DNA from: Hyaloperonospora brassicae
Taxonomy: Eukaryota > Oomycota > Peronosporomycetes > Peronosporales > Peronosporaceae
Assembly: GCA_947650285.1 (NCBI GenBank)
Contig: CANTFL010000550.1
Span: 112,445 to 176,444 of the forward strand
Length of the DNA: 64,000 nucleotides
Direction of reading: 5' to 3'
The notes below the pieces were generated by a model. That model was not told the DNA's origin. It saw only the letters and a list, made by a program, of their open reading frames with translations, and searched no databases. The translations under genes and the position numbers were made by a program. Shown piece by piece: positions 20,316-32,850 of the stretch (its first letter is position 1; every line of letters begins with the position of its first letter).

Positions 20316-20822
20316 TCTTTGTGCTTAACTCTTCGAGCCATACATGGGCGTGTCTGTCCGTGACTGGCTATATGGCGCGAACAGAGCACTTGGCTCGAGT
20401 CAGTAAAGTACAGAGGCGCGAGGGAGAAACAAAAGAGAGGCGGATCGGCGAGGGATTCTTTTCGACGACCTCACTGTGAATAAAACAGACGTGTTTCATA
20501 CACCAGCCACGCCGTGCGTGCATCGAGGCATCGACGAGAATCCGCCGTATTGTACGTGCTGCCGTGCGCAACGAGAGTGATGGTCGGTCTCGATCGGTCG
20601 GGGTCCCCTAATCCGCGCGACTTTGGACCTGTCAAAGCTAATACCATGTCGCCCATTGTACGTCGAGTCGGCGGACTCGAAACGGCAGAACTAATACTAA
20701 GACGCGACACATTGTGATTCTTGTCACACGCGCGCGGTCGACGACGCGAGACGCTCCTGGCGCTGCCCCTCCTCGACGTGCGACTGCTGCAACTGCGTCT
20801 ACTGCTGCGACTGCTGCTCACC
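20316..20822. other. Intergenic upstream of the DHHC gene
   Basis: No gene seen. An in-frame ATG at 20721 would add 34 leucine/arginine-rich codons to the DHHC protein; this stretch is more likely 5' UTR. Confidence 0.4.
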
Positions 20823-22720
20823 ATGCGCAGGAACGGGTGGCAGCTGCCGTTCCACGTGCTCCAGATCGCCACGTGGGTCGTCTTCCCGGGCATCATCGCG
20901 CTCTTCTTCATCTTCTATACGCCCATTCTGGACAAGTCCGTGTCGATCGTCGTGAGCGCTTTGTACGCGTCCGCGTGTATCTTTACGGTTGCGGCCGTGG
21001 CGGTCTGCACGGGCACTGACCCGTCGGACGACTACATTCTGAGACCGTCGGTAGGATCAGGCGGTGATTTAGATTGTGTCTGTGTGTGTGTGTGTGTTGT
21101 TTGTATAGTATTAGATGTCCTTTTCGGTAACGGTGTGATTGGTTTATTTGATGTGCCGACGTGTTCCCTTGTTGTGCGTGTGTGTGATTGGCGCTGTTAA
21201 TTGGACGATTGCGTCCGTGCTCAGACGGCTGGTGATGCCGCCGAGTCGGACACGGAAGAACGAGTGTACTGCCACGTCTGCATGCAATACGTGTACGTGT
21301 TCTGTCTTGCGCTTGCTCTGGGTGTCTTGAGCGGTGGATGCGCTGGGTCGATCAAGTGCTAATGGGATCTATTTGTTTGTATGTTGCGACTACAGTAACG
21401 ATCAAAGTCGACACTGTCGGCTCTGTGACAAGTGCGTCGACGTGTTTGACCACCATTGCAAGTGGCTCAACAATTGCGTCGGCAGGAAGAATTATCGCTA
21501 CTTTCTGGCCTCGGTCTTTGGCACTGCGTCGTTCCTAGCAGTACAGCTCGCGGTGGGCGCGTTTATTACCGTGGATATGTACACGAACGAGATTATTATG
21601 CAGCAACATTTGGCTACAAGCTATGGCTGCGTGATTGGAAAGGACATCATGACGAGGTTATGCGTGGACGATCAGTACCACATTTCGCTCACGACGCTAC
21701 GGATCATCCACGTTTCGCTTCTGGTCTTCTTGAGCCCGTGGATGCTCATGATTGGACAACTTGCAATCTTCCACTTCCACCTATGTACGTCTAGCAGTAG
21801 TAGGCATTTCGTATTCATGCCACCTTGACTTCTGCTGACTGTTATCGTACTATCCTTGCGCGTGTATGTGTATGTATGATGCAGGCATGGAGGACATCAC
21901 GACATACGACTACATTGTCCGCCAACGGAAGCGGAATACTGCTCGTGCTCTAGAAAGACGGGAAGACATCGTACGTATTCATTGTGCTGATCGGGACCAA
22001 GTCTCGAGACGGGAAAGTGGCTTGTGCACCCGAACGAAAGACCGTGACAAGAGAACGTGGTCAGTTCTCGTCAGAGGGGTTAACTGTCTGCTTGTGTTGT
22101 ACGCCTCTTGTGCGGGCACCCGTGCATTTGCTCTGCAGGTTCCTACGGTATGGTGGCAGCGGTGCTGTGGCGGTAAACCCGTCACAGAATCCACACCAAG
22201 CAATCCGAAGCCCAGCATGAATCCGACCAGTGACTCCCGCGAGTCGGACGAAAGCGTGCGCAACGAGGCCGAACAACTGGCAGCTATTGAAGCCTCCGTG
22301 GACGAAAGTCTGGACGTCCTGAGCAGTCGAAGCAGCGGGTTCCACAAACGCGAGAGCAGTCGTTTCGGAAGCAGTTTAAGCAGCCAGCCGAGACGCAGCA
22401 GTGGCCCGAGACGTGGCTTTGGTCTCCACGTCAACTTGATGCAGCAACGAGGTGGTCCGACCAAAGTCGGTGCAAAAAGCGACGCGTATACGCCTCGATC
22501 CGAAAGTGACGACACCAGTTACTCGGCCGCGCCGTACTCGCCAGGCGTTGTTGCATCCTACCGCTCGGACGCAAGTAGCGTATACTTTACGACTCGAGAT
22601 GATGAGACCGGTCAGAGGAACAATGGCAGCGACATGAGTAGCGAGCGAGTTACGGCTTACAAGATGTCGAGCGGCTCGTCCGCCGGGACGTATGGCCGGT
22701 CGTCTGTGGGTTCGCCGTGA
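20823..22720 (+). CDS. DHHC-type protein S-acyltransferase (palmitoyltransferase)
   Basis: Five exons: 20823-21050, 21225-21292, 21396-21784, 21885-21970 and 22139-22720, giving 450 residues. Two hydrophobic helices lie in exon 1. The Cys-rich domain spans exons 2-3 (CHVCMQYV, then SRHCRLCDKCVDVFDHHC) and continues WLNNCVGRKNYRYF. Two further helices follow, then ITTYDYIV, a TTxE-like motif. The C-terminal 190 residues are Ser/Arg-rich and disordered. Enzymes of this type attach palmitate to cysteines of membrane proteins by ping-pong transfer through the DHHC cysteine. The last intron (21971-22138) is 168 bp and has no stop in frame, so retention would add 56 residues; see findings. Splice donors are mainly GTACGT. 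Confidence 0.92.
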
Positions 22721-23245
22721 GGGAACTGCATTGTGTAAGTATATGTCGACGCGGCAGATGGACGAGGAGAGAAGACGAACGGTGGTATAGCTCTTGGTGT
22801 AGAGATTTTGTGAGGGAAGCGCGACAGGACAGCAGCAGGCGCAAGTGCGCTGACGGACTTTGTAAGCGTTTGGGACAAAGATCATACGTATTTATGCACA
22901 TGCGCGTGGGCCCAGTTTCGCTCCGTTTATGTGTATGGCACGAGATAGAGCCAGACGCAAAGAAACAACGGCTGACGTGAAAAGGCGATTGATTGCGGGA
23001 CCGATTCGCTAAACCTCTCGTGTGGAATGATTCAGAAACGATCGATTGCAGGCAGGCCAGCGTAAACACAAATTAGCCCATCGTGTGGAATGATTCGAGC
23101 ACGATCCACCCTATCAAGCAGCATGAAGTGATCGACCCTAACGAGCTCATCGTAGAGAAGGCGCGGAACCGCCTCACGGAATTCTTCGCCACGCCCGGTG
23201 ACTTCAACCAGCTGTTGTCTTGGCCTCGCCCTTGGCACGGCGACC
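22721..23245. other. Intergenic between convergent genes
   Basis: No gene seen. An imperfect 30-bp direct repeat (TCGTGTGGAATGATTC) occurs at about 23018 and 23080. A short plus frame at 23083-23274 is not recognisable. Confidence 0.4.
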
Positions 23246-23611
23246 TTAGGCCTCCCGCACAGCCGCGACCTTGAAGCTCTTGGCGCCCGCGTCTGCGCCA
23301 ATGTCCACGTGCAGCACGTCCACGATACGGTTGACACTGGGCGTGTACAACGTCTTGCCGAGCACCGCGTGGTCGCGCGAGTGCTCCACTTCCAGCGAGT
23401 AGAGCCCGGCCACGGCCGTCCAGCCGCCCATGTCGTACTCGCGCTCGTCGAGCGTCGCTTCGGCGCCGGGCGCGAGCTCGCGCGTCTCGCGGATCTTGGC
23501 CTTTCCCTCGGCTTCGAACTCGTCCGAGCCAAAGGTGGCCGTCACTTTCACCGGGTGCGACGTCGCGTTCTTCAGGGCTACCGACTTGACGTAGTGCGGA
23601 ACGGGGGCCAT
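23246..23611 (-). CDS. Small conserved-looking protein, 121 residues, function unknown
   Basis: An intronless frame with strong GC3 bias and no low complexity. It starts MAPVPHYVKSVALKNATSHP; upstream in-frame codons (to 23854) are Cys/Arg-rich and unlike protein, so the ATG at 23611 is chosen. Alternating hydrophobic strands (VKVTATFGSDEFEAEG, KAKIRETRELAPGAEATLDE, TAVAGLYSLEVEHS) suggest an all-beta sandwich. There is no signal peptide or membrane segment. I do not recognise a family. A GT/AC microsatellite lies just upstream at about 23780. Confidence 0.65.
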   Translation of the reverse strand: MAPVPHYVKSVALKNATSHPVKVTATFGSDEFEAEGKAKIRETRELAPGAEATLDEREYDMGGWTAVAGLYSLEVEHSRDHAVLGKTLYTPSVNRIVDVLHVDIGADAGAKSFKVAAVREA

Positions 23612-24149
23612 AGTGTCCCTTTTGTGTTGCTGTCCCTTTTGTGTTGTTGGTGGTGGTGTGTTTGGTCGATCCGCTGCTTCAACGTGAGAGCGCAGTCTCG
23701 GGACAAATCGGAGAGTGCGACACGTGCGGCGAGAGCTCCTGGTGGACTTTGGATCTCGATGGAGTGGACCACATTGAAGAAACACACACACACACACCGA
23801 TCGTTTGTCGTACTTATTGCGCATCTTCGAAGCTAAATCAGCTGCGACACACAATTACACACAACGACCTGATCGCGCGAGTAATCGGCCGACCAATCAA
23901 CTGATTAATTAATTCGTCTGCGCTCGAGCGTGAGGCGACGAGGGGGGGCTTCTGCGGGCAGTCGCAACGCGCTGATTGGCGGGTCTCGACCTGTGTGATC
24001 GCGTCATCTTTTCGTCGGAACGGTCGGCGTCTCGTCTGCACTTTGTTTCTCACTTCACTGTGGTGAAAACATCACACGCGGGTGGCGGAGAAGAAGAAGA
24101 AGAAAAAAGTAGTATTCCGTCCCGCGGGTTCCCGCGTACTATTATTTGC
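23612..24149. other. Divergent promoter region between the 121-aa gene and the large disordered-protein gene
   Basis: Contains a (CA)n run near 23785-23797 and a GAA-rich run near 24091-24105. The plus frame remains open back to 23976, so the next gene's start is uncertain. Confidence 0.35.
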
Positions 24150-27100
24150 ATGACCCGCAGCGACGAACAGTGGACGACTGCTGTCCACCAGCCGCGAGCG
24201 TTGTATACTGAAAACAAGTCACCGCATGTTTTCTGCCACGACGCCCACGAGCGCTGCGAACCGAATCCGTCGGCGGACTTGACGCCTTCCGGACGACTGA
24301 AGCGCTCAGCGCTCTGCCCCTTGGCCCGCTTTGATTTCGGCGCTGGCCCTCCTGCCCTTTCTGCTGCCCAACAAAACGTGGCGGCGGTCGAGTCAGGTCC
24401 GGCGTTAACACTGAAACATTGTACTGGCGACCGACGACCCGACCACGTGATTGACTTGACCCTCAACGACGAAGACAGTGGAGACGACGAGACGAGGGCG
24501 CGACCGCCACTGGCTGTAGCTGCAGCTTCGGCTGTAGCGATGGCGTCGGACAGTCCACTCGGTAAATGTGCAGGAAACAGTGCGAACAGTTGCGCTGCAG
24601 CTGCGACAATGCAGGCGCTGCCTCACGGCGATGCGGCGTCAGAACCGAAGATGCCGCTGGCAGAAGAGATCGAGTCGGACGTGGACGAGGAGTGGCCACA
24701 AGTGCCAGCGGCTGCAGCTTCGTCCCTGTTGTCGAACGAGTCGCTGTCGATGGATCCTCAAGCGACGTATAGTCGGACGCGGGCGAAGGTGGGGGCGACG
24801 TTGGATGCCATTTGTAAAGCAGTGCCGTTGGTTCGAGGTGGACCGAGCGACGATACCGTCGAACGGAGTGATGAGACTGACTCGAGGAGGCAACGAGAGG
24901 TTACTCGGCATTTGTGCAATGACAAAGGAGATGTGGCAATAGACGCAGATGTGGGCAGAGACCTTTCACACGACGTGCGTGAAGAGAACGAGAAGGATGT
25001 ACCCGTAGTCACTGCGTCCGATCCGATTGCAGTATATGAAAATCTGGAGGATGGCGAGATTTTTGAAGAAAGAGGTTCTCCCGTGCCGGTGGTACCTATA
25101 AAAGTAGGGAAACCTCCGTCGATAACTTCAGGCACACCCCCGCGGGACGCAGTCGAGACACGTTTGTACCCACAGCAAAATAAGCAGAAAAAACGCGGCA
25201 AGAAGAAGCCGAAGCGAAAGCTCGAGGCAATGCAAATGATGCATACCCCGCCATGTGGAACGGGTGCGGACTTCAAGCGTACGATACGCCAGCGAGCGTA
25301 CGTTGACGCGTTGCCACCCAACCAGCGCAGGCTTGCGCTTGCGAGGAATAGTTTACGAGGCGAAGCGATGAATGTGCGTCCTGTGTATCAAGAGCCACCT
25401 CCAGCATTTTGTCATGCTGGCGACCCTCGTGCTGGTATTCTACATTCGCCGGCAGGACCCCCGCTACAGCGACGATTGGCTCCCCCACCTGTACTGCAAT
25501 ACGGAGACAGTCAGATTCTGCGCATAAACCGTCAAGGCAGTGTCGAGATGCTCGAAGGTGGAGCTGGGTCGTCTCTTCATCGGACGTTTTCGGAGCCACT
25601 AATGCAGGGTGAGCCTGCGTTGTTTGTTCACTCGACATTTCCGGACCCGCCGATGCATGGTAGAGCCGGACCGTCGTATAGCCCGGCGTTTTCGGAGCCG
25701 TCGATGCGAAGCAGGGCAGCGTTGTTTCCTCACCCGACGTTTCCAGAGCCAGTGATGCAAGGTGGGTTTCAGTACCGTCCGGTGCCGATGCCTGCATCTC
25801 TACCCATGTCAAACAGACCAGGTGTTCCGTTGAAGCGCTTCGCGGGTGCTTCGTCCCAGCCCCCACACATGCCTACCCCACATAGCAATGTTGCCGCTAG
25901 TAAGCAGCGTGATGAGTCTGAAGAGTTTAATTTGGACAGTCTCCGAGTGGCTGCGCTTCGAAGCAAGACAAAGTATGTACCGAAGACAACGGAACGGATG
26001 AACCAGAAGGGGGCAACTGCAGCGCAGTCTATATCTCCATCGTTGCGATCGCCAGCGATTGTCGTCCAGAGTGCCAAAGGAGGGGAAAAGCCTGCAGGTC
26101 CTGGTATTGACAAACTACGTCTCGAGATATTGCAGTCGATGAAACGAAAGCGACCTTCCACGACGAACGATGTGACGCCGAAGAATGTTTTGCTAGCAAG
26201 CGAACCGGTTGCGATGGAAACTTCTGATGAAACTGCGTTGAGTGGCAATGTCAAGGTCGATCTTTCGGGTTCTCAGACGGACCAAGTAATGAAGGACGAG
26301 TTGTCGGAACCAGCGTTACCGGACGTCACTACTGATGCTGATCACAATGAAGGCGGTCGGCCTATCAGCAAGACGGACAACCCGGCAACGGGAGAGGAAC
26401 AAAAGCAGGTAGATGGCAGTACAAATCTGGTCATTGCTGTTTCTTCAGAGGAAGTGAAGCCTCAAACACAACATACGATACAACCGCTAGAGTTCCGTCC
26501 TTTGACAGCAAGCTCCCAGTCTCTCGTGATTCGTCTCAGCCCGGAAGACTTTTCGCCGCATGATCGCGGAAGTGACACAGACATCAAGGCTTCCGCTTCC
26601 AGCAGCTTGCAAGGTGCGATCTACGAAATGAGGCGAAAGATCGCCGAACGCGAGAAGGAGAAGATGGATCGTTTGTTGTTGAGCGCCGCAACTTGGTTGT
26701 CGAAGCAATCCTTGGAGGCTTTGCCAAGCTCAGCGTTACCGTCAACGTCTTCGCCTCAATTATCTCGGGAAAAGCAGGCGAGCACCGAAGTTGCGCAGCT
26801 AGCAAATGGTACGACACTGTCTACTTGTGCAAGTGCACCTGCTATCGAAACTGCAAAGGATGCACCTATGGAAGTGATGGTCGATGGCGAGGCTAGCGTC
26901 AGTGGTCAACCTGAAGCGAGTATAATGAGGAAGATGGTGCTGACACCATGTGAAGGGGCTGCTTTGTCAGCAAAGACAATGGAAACGGCAGCAGATCAAG
27001 ACTCACATCTGAAAGAAGCGTTGACGCCGCAAGCACTAAGTGATACTCTCGGGGTCAGTATTGTCACTTGTACGCACGTTTCGCCTTCTGTGTTGCAGTA

Positions 27101-27532
27101 CGAAGTGCTTGCAAGCAGTGACGTGCAAAACGCTGATCCAGCGGGCAGTGTTCGCGTATAAACTAGTCGATCACTCACTCCGGCGGCGTAACGTCAAGTG
27201 AGGATGAGTCTTGTCTCCAGTTGCCAGTACTCATCGTTTTTGTGTGTCTCTTGGCTTTGTTACTATTGCAATAGGGTGTTTCGAAGCTGACGATTGCGGA
27301 TGATGTCGAAGGGCAAACGCTATGCAATACTATGGCCACTGACAAGTCAGTACCCGGAAGTGCATTAGCCACTGACAGTGAGCCTGATTTCGACGCTATT
27401 CGAGCCGAGTACGAGCGATGTGTAAACGAGTACGAGGAAGCAGAAAATCACATTGCTCGATTGTCTCGTGAGATGGCTCAGCTCGAAAAACTGTTGCCTC
27501 GAGCTCGATCGATGGTGGCAGAAAGGTCATGA
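24150..27532 (+). CDS. Large, mostly disordered nuclear-type protein with a C-terminal coiled coil
   Basis: The main exon is open from 23976; the ATG at 24150 is my choice. A second exon, 27275-27532, has a good acceptor (TTACTATTGCAATAG) and encodes a coiled coil (EYERCVNEYEEAENHIARLS). Two phase-0 donors are possible, at 27054 (GTCAGT) or 27156 (GTATAA), giving about 1,053 or 1,087 residues. Features: acidic and Ser-rich sequence throughout, ENLEDGEIFEE, a basic nuclear-localisation run KKRGKKKPKRK, two LRxxxLxSxxK motifs (DSLRVAALRSKTK, DKLRLEILQSMKRKR) and a helix GAIYEMRRKIAEREKEKMDR. Four 51-bp repeats lie at 25584-25787. The LEDGEI and LRxAAL motifs recall ZFC3H1/Red1-type RNA-exosome scaffolds, but no zinc finger is seen, so this is only a hint. 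Confidence 0.6.
25584..25787 (+). repeat. Four tandem 51-bp coding repeats (17 residues each)
   Basis: Unit starts fall at 25584, 25635, 25686 and 25737, exactly 51 bp apart. Each encodes a variant of TF[SP][ED]P.M, followed by G/S and ALF/GPS-type residues, in the disordered protein. Confidence 0.85.
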
Positions 27533-29448
27533 AGGTTGCAATGCTATCGCATTGTGACATTGTAGGTAAGCTAAATGGCGGTACAGCTGAGACCACTTGA
27601 TGAGCTTTGCAGCGACTGACTGGTGGCTGCGTTTGGCAGGTACGAGATTATTTTTTGCGCGTAGAGAAGACGAAAACGAAGAAGGAAATGGCGGACGAAA
27701 GACGCGGATGATGCTTTATGACTCCGCCGAATAACGGAGATGCAGTCAAATGACCGAATGGCGTTTGACAGATCGACCAGATACTTATGTACGCGATTGG
27801 ATCGCTTCTCGCACGAATAGGTGTGAACGTACAAGTGTACGCAAGCAGAACGAACGGGTAACTTGCGTGTGTGTATATCCCAGCAATTACTTTCGCAGTG
27901 ATCATTTTTGAAGTGTATGCCTCATGTTTTGGTCTTCGAGATTGTGGTGGATTGATGGCCGTCAATGAGGTATCGACTAGCACGATGACATCCAGCAAGG
28001 CCACGCTGCTGGTGGAGTATACCCGTGATAGAGGTGTCGCTCCAACATTGCCGACGTTGCAAATGCATGTATGCTAGTCTCAGCTCTGTCAAGCAGATGT
28101 GGTGTTGCCAAATAGCAGCTGCATGAGTGATCTGCAACAGACGAAGCATGCGGTGGTATGGAGGCAGTACATACGAAGCGAAAGGCTTTGCTGAGTCGCG
28201 TGTAATGAAGAGAACGAATCGAAAAGAGGGGAGTTCAGACAAATTTGCGATGTCTGGCAAATAGCTGAATGAGCTGGCCAGCAACCCAGAGGCAAAACCT
28301 GTGAAGAAGCGAATGCAACACCATTGATAAGAGGCACCCGACATGCAGATACACCATTGCCGCTGATCTTTCTCGACTATCTTCTTGCGTGGCCTTCGAG
28401 TCGCCTTGGTTTTGCGGATCGTGTATGATGGACTCGCACAGTCTCCGTAACTTTCAGTCCACCACTGCCATAGACTGTGTCAGCTGATTGAGGACACCTT
28501 GTTCCGCAACGTAGCGAAAACTTGAAGGCTGACAGGCATCAACTGCAATCACGCTAACAACGAACAAGTGCAGTGCGTCTGAGCGACAAATTCGCAAGCT
28601 ATCGACTCCATTTCACCTTTCACATGTCTTTTTGCGCTCGACATCTGCACGAGACTCTCAGGGAACGATGCAAAAGTCGTCTTCATGTTCTTGACCCAAC
28701 AACTTCAATGACAGCACCACCAAGTCGTCAATCCAAAGACTGGTATCGCAATTGCTGACTGATCCGCTGCAGCGACTCCTTTCCTTTGCGACGACCTCAT
28801 GAGTCAGCTGTCGACAACAAAGGCGTACAACGTGCCACAGTGTCTTCAGTCACGAAGTTGTGGTAATCTGTGGATGCTGAAGCACGAGCTGTAGAGGTCA
28901 GACAGAGCTCATTTTCGATACTTCAGCCACCCGTTGCTTGGAACCTACAAAGTCGAGCCTATGTAACGTCAGTGCCGGTTCCCAGCTCAAGTTTTGTATT
29001 CAACGACTCATTTTTGGCGGCCTCGAAGCCTGTTCAGCGTTTAGCAAATTGTATTCGCACGGACTCGAGAGAGCGCGTCAAAGCTGTTGTCTCGACGACG
29101 CGTTACTTCACACGATTGAGTGGTAGTACCTACTTCGTCCAAGAAAAGGGATGCAAAAGTCCAGGAAAAGGGTGACAAATGACCATTTCGATGTAGCTGT
29201 TCCCGCAACGATACACTGCATCATCTTAGAAGAGCAGCACAATCAAACGCGAGTCACACACAACGTACAAGTGTTGGCTACTTGCTTGATTGACACCAGC
29301 TCCATTATCTCACCGTCCTTGACACCCACTACATCCCACTTCCAGCCTAGAACGGCCACACCAATGAAAGGCCATGCCAGGAGCACCATAGCACCTGCTC
29401 TTCCCCGATCCCAGGGTACTTTCACCGACTGTAGCAAGCCCACATTCT
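27533..29448. other. 1.9-kb region without an intact gene
   Basis: No intact frame. On the minus strand 28760-28345 reads VKNMKTTFASFPESLVQM, stops, then WWTESYGDCASPSYTIRK and RPRKKIVEKDQRQW, which looks like a broken coding sequence, possibly a transposase relic, but no family can be named. A 101-codon plus frame at 28870-29175 is unassigned. Confidence 0.3.
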
Positions 29449-31500
29449 CTATGTCAGCAACGGGCTGCTTATGACGGAAAAGCCTGTTGCCACGCCACCC
29501 TCGTCAGTACCCGAGAGCTTCGTACGCAACAAATGCCCTGCGTGCTTGTTCAGTATCGCCTTTCCTTCGCTGTCGAACAAACTTGCGATGAACATACCGA
29601 GCTCGCTGATGGTCGGGCCACTGGATGTCACGTTGTTACGAACGAGGACGGCAAGGTTCTCGTCGGGAAAGATGCGCTCCATCAGAATATACGACTCCAG
29701 TTCAGCGGGACTCATGTCCTGGATCGCCGACGCGACCTCATTGCCGTACAAGTTGTTGCCTCCGCCCTCGCGCTGAGGCTTTAGCACGTACGCGTGGGGG
29801 TTTGCAACCGCCATTTTCTTGACTTCCTCAATCGTTGCCGAGTTCTTCTCGAGTCCATACAAACCCGCAAATGACGATTCCAGTTGTGTGGCCTCCTCCT
29901 CGGACATAAATCGACGAAGGACCGCAGGGTCGGCAAGTACCTGCTGCACCTTCTTCGTGCCAGCCAAGTGGTAAGCAATTGATGGGCACTTGATCGCGTA
30001 CGACCGTTCGATGATCGTACGACCAGCCCACTCTTGCTCCGTGGGGTAGTCAGTCGGCGTGTACGCAGCGCGAAAATACGCGACAGCTACTTCACGCCCA
30101 TCGACCGTAAGCGTTCGCTTGCCATCGCGGTCAACTAGTTTACCGTGCGCATCCACCTCGGCCAACGTCCGGCGTAGTACATGAATGCCGTGGTGTTCCC
30201 ACAATTGGTACTCCAGCCAGCGCTGATCAATGGCGTTCACCTCATCAGGTTGCACGAGAAACATCACGACGGCACTGATAGTATCAATGACAACGTGACG
30301 ACATCCACAAAAACGTCAGCATGCAGCAAACACGACGGCCAGCACATACACATAAACACACATCCAGCAAGCGAAACATAGGAACAAGCAAAGAAACGCA
30401 CCCTTTGACTCCATACTGCTTGAATGCCGCCGCAAGCGCATTCGGAATCGCCGTGATCGCGTCATTCTGCGGCAACGCTGTCGGATACTCGGCCGTTGCA
30501 ATGCCGTAATGCTCTTCCAGCGCCACCATGTCAGCTCCAAACCGACTCAACAAGAACCTAAGAGCAGCAGCAGTGACAGGTTGCACACAACACACACCAC
30601 AGCAAATAAAACACACACAACAACAAAACAATCACACGTTGTCGGATACAACAAGACGCAGACACAACACAAAAGCAGTAATTGAGAACAGAGCACACAC
30701 ACACATCAGTAGCGCACGCTCTGGCTCAGCCGTACCGGTGCATGTCCGACACGAGTGAGCTGATACAGCCAAAAGATGACGCGATCGTGTTGAGCTCGAC
30801 CTGCAACAGCTGCTGCTGCATTTGCTTCTCGTCGACTGTCCCGTCCGTCACGTGCTGCGCGTGGTGCAGCATATAGTCCGAGCGATGAATGCCCAAGTAC
30901 GTCTGCTGCTGAACCCCTTCGCGCTGCACCGTCTTCGACAGCTCGAGCAGGCGCAGCGTGAACGCGTCCTCCGTGCCCACGTTCTCGACGCAGCTGTGGA
31001 GCCACGCAACGTCGCGACTCACGCGGTCCACGAGGTGTCCGTACACAGGCGACAACTGGACTCCCTGCTCGAACTGCTGCCTGGGAAACTGCACCACAGT
31101 AGTTCATCGCAAGCAGGTGAACGTGATGTAGCCATTCGTTGGTGCATCGCATGGGGTTGAAAACATGCAATTGATCAAAGAGTAGAAACGGTCCGCAGCT
31201 CTTTTGTTGGTGCGTCTCATGGCGTATAAAACATGCGGTTTGAAACTGTTTGTTATGTGTGGTACCACGTACCGGCACGGGCAGCAGACAGAGGGGAATG
31301 TGGACGAAGGCAGACGGAACGTCGGGCTGTGTGGTCGCGGCGCGGCGCTGATGCACGAGCAGTCCATGCGCTGCGGCGTACGAAATGGCGTGGCCCTTGA
31401 CGTCGGCGAGCTGCTGATTGGTGAGGCCAATGACAGCGCCGCTCTCGTCGGCGCCGGTCGTCGCGACTTGAGCCGCTGCGGCTGCTAAGAGATCGGCCAT
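29449..31500 (-). CDS. GSS: Glutathione synthetase (eukaryotic type)
   Basis: Four exons on the minus strand: 31500-31273, 31088-30736, 30557-30402 and 30274-29449, encoding 520 residues (human 474). Phases agree and introns are 178, 127 and 184 bp. Landmarks in order: PFPRQQFEQ, GIHRSDYMLH, QVELNTIASSFG (substrate contacts), DQRWLEYQLWEHHGIHVLRR, AVAYFRAAYTPTDY, CPSIAYHLAGTKKVQQVL, then the glycine-rich ATP-grasp loop KPQREGGGNNLYG, YILMERI and GHLLRTK near the end. It joins gamma-glutamylcysteine and glycine using ATP, the last step of glutathione synthesis. The first intron contains a diverged 70-bp duplication (about 31132-31270). Confidence 0.95.
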
Positions 31501-32850
31501 GTCGACGGGGTATGTGGTCGAGTGGGGTCAGTCGACGTCGTGTGATTGGCTGAAAAGCGAGAGCGAGCGACTGGACCGATGGATCTGTACAGTGATATTG
31601 CCAAGCGTTGTGTGATATTCCCTACAGGCGAGAGACTGACTTTCAGAAAATTGATTATGTCGAAGTGGCGAAATTGTTTTATTCAATGCAGTAGAGCCAT
31701 TGCACTGCACAGCTCATCGTGAACTTTGTATGTTACGTGCGAGACACGGACTGATCCAGATCAGTTGGCCATCGCGGGCCACAAAGACAGTGTACATGTG
31801 TATGTGTGTAACTAAATGTTCACACTTAAGCTGCGTGTAGGTAATATCGATACGGCTACGCAATGAACTTTTCGCTACGGCCTCGGGTGTCCTTGAAGCT
31901 CTTTGCTTGTTCATGACTCGTCAAACTTGACACATACACTCCTGCCGCCGCTGTCTCTTATACTATCTCGTCCTCATTGTGTGACGATTCAGCTTTCCGC
32001 GATTCTGTATGCTCTTACGCGCTATCAGTTCATGTCACGTTCACTCGTCTCGCGTCGACCGATTGTCGCCACGAAGTACGTATTGCCACTGCTCTGTGTC
32101 TCGTGTCATCACATATCACTTGCATCCAAATCATATTCAAGACTTCGAAAAGGCTTTGCACCTCTCGCTGGACTGTCATCAAACTTTCGTATGCGGCCCA
32201 CTCAATCTCCTGCTCACACTGATTCAAACTCACTTGTGGTTGTACATTCACTTGCACACGACGTAGTGGAACGGGCATCCGACCGATTGACTATTGTATT
32301 GACAATCGCAACGAACGTGCGAGCTGACTCAGACTTGATTCCAGCGTGATTGCGTGTGGTCGTTGACTACAGACGAGTAACGTCAAGGCTTCGACAGTAC
32401 CATGTGAAGGCATACACTTTATTCGGGCTCACATACAGCCGTACAGGGCAGTACATCTTGCAGGGTTTTTTCAACCCAGTAAAATTTGTACACCCAGCAC
32501 AATCCATTCGTGTGAGTGAATACGTGGTGCGTAATTGACCACAGCAATGTGCGATCAATCCGAGCATTGCAATACGTACCCATCGGCTCATGATTGCTGT
32601 GCAGTTTCTTTCTTCGGGAGAGAACGTGCCGTGGCGCTCGACAACAAGGGCACAGCCGCGTCAGACACTGTTTGCACAAACCAGGCGACAATCCAAACAC
32701 CAGCCGTGACTTCCATTGATTGCATCTGACATGCTGCACACACGGTCTCGTTGATGTGTAAGCAGCTTGTTCTACACCACGTCTCTTGGCCTCGCCGTCA
32801 CAAGGACATCAAGCCGTCACTACCTCTCCAGGCCTCGCCGCTCCCGCTGT
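31501..32850. other. 1.35-kb region without an intact gene
   Basis: Minus-strand stretches such as 32278-32030 (EIEWAAYESLMTVQREVQSL) and 32540-32367 look coding-derived but lack a start, family features or continuity. Possibly an old transposon relic. No call made. Confidence 0.3.

Noticed and set aside
20050..20328. Poly-serine/poly-cysteine frame
   Set aside because: Simply the translation of the AGT/AGC/TTG microsatellite.
23032..23532. 166-codon minus frame overlapping the 121-aa gene
   Set aside because: Shifted-frame shadow of a GC3-biased gene; Arg/Ser/Ala-rich.
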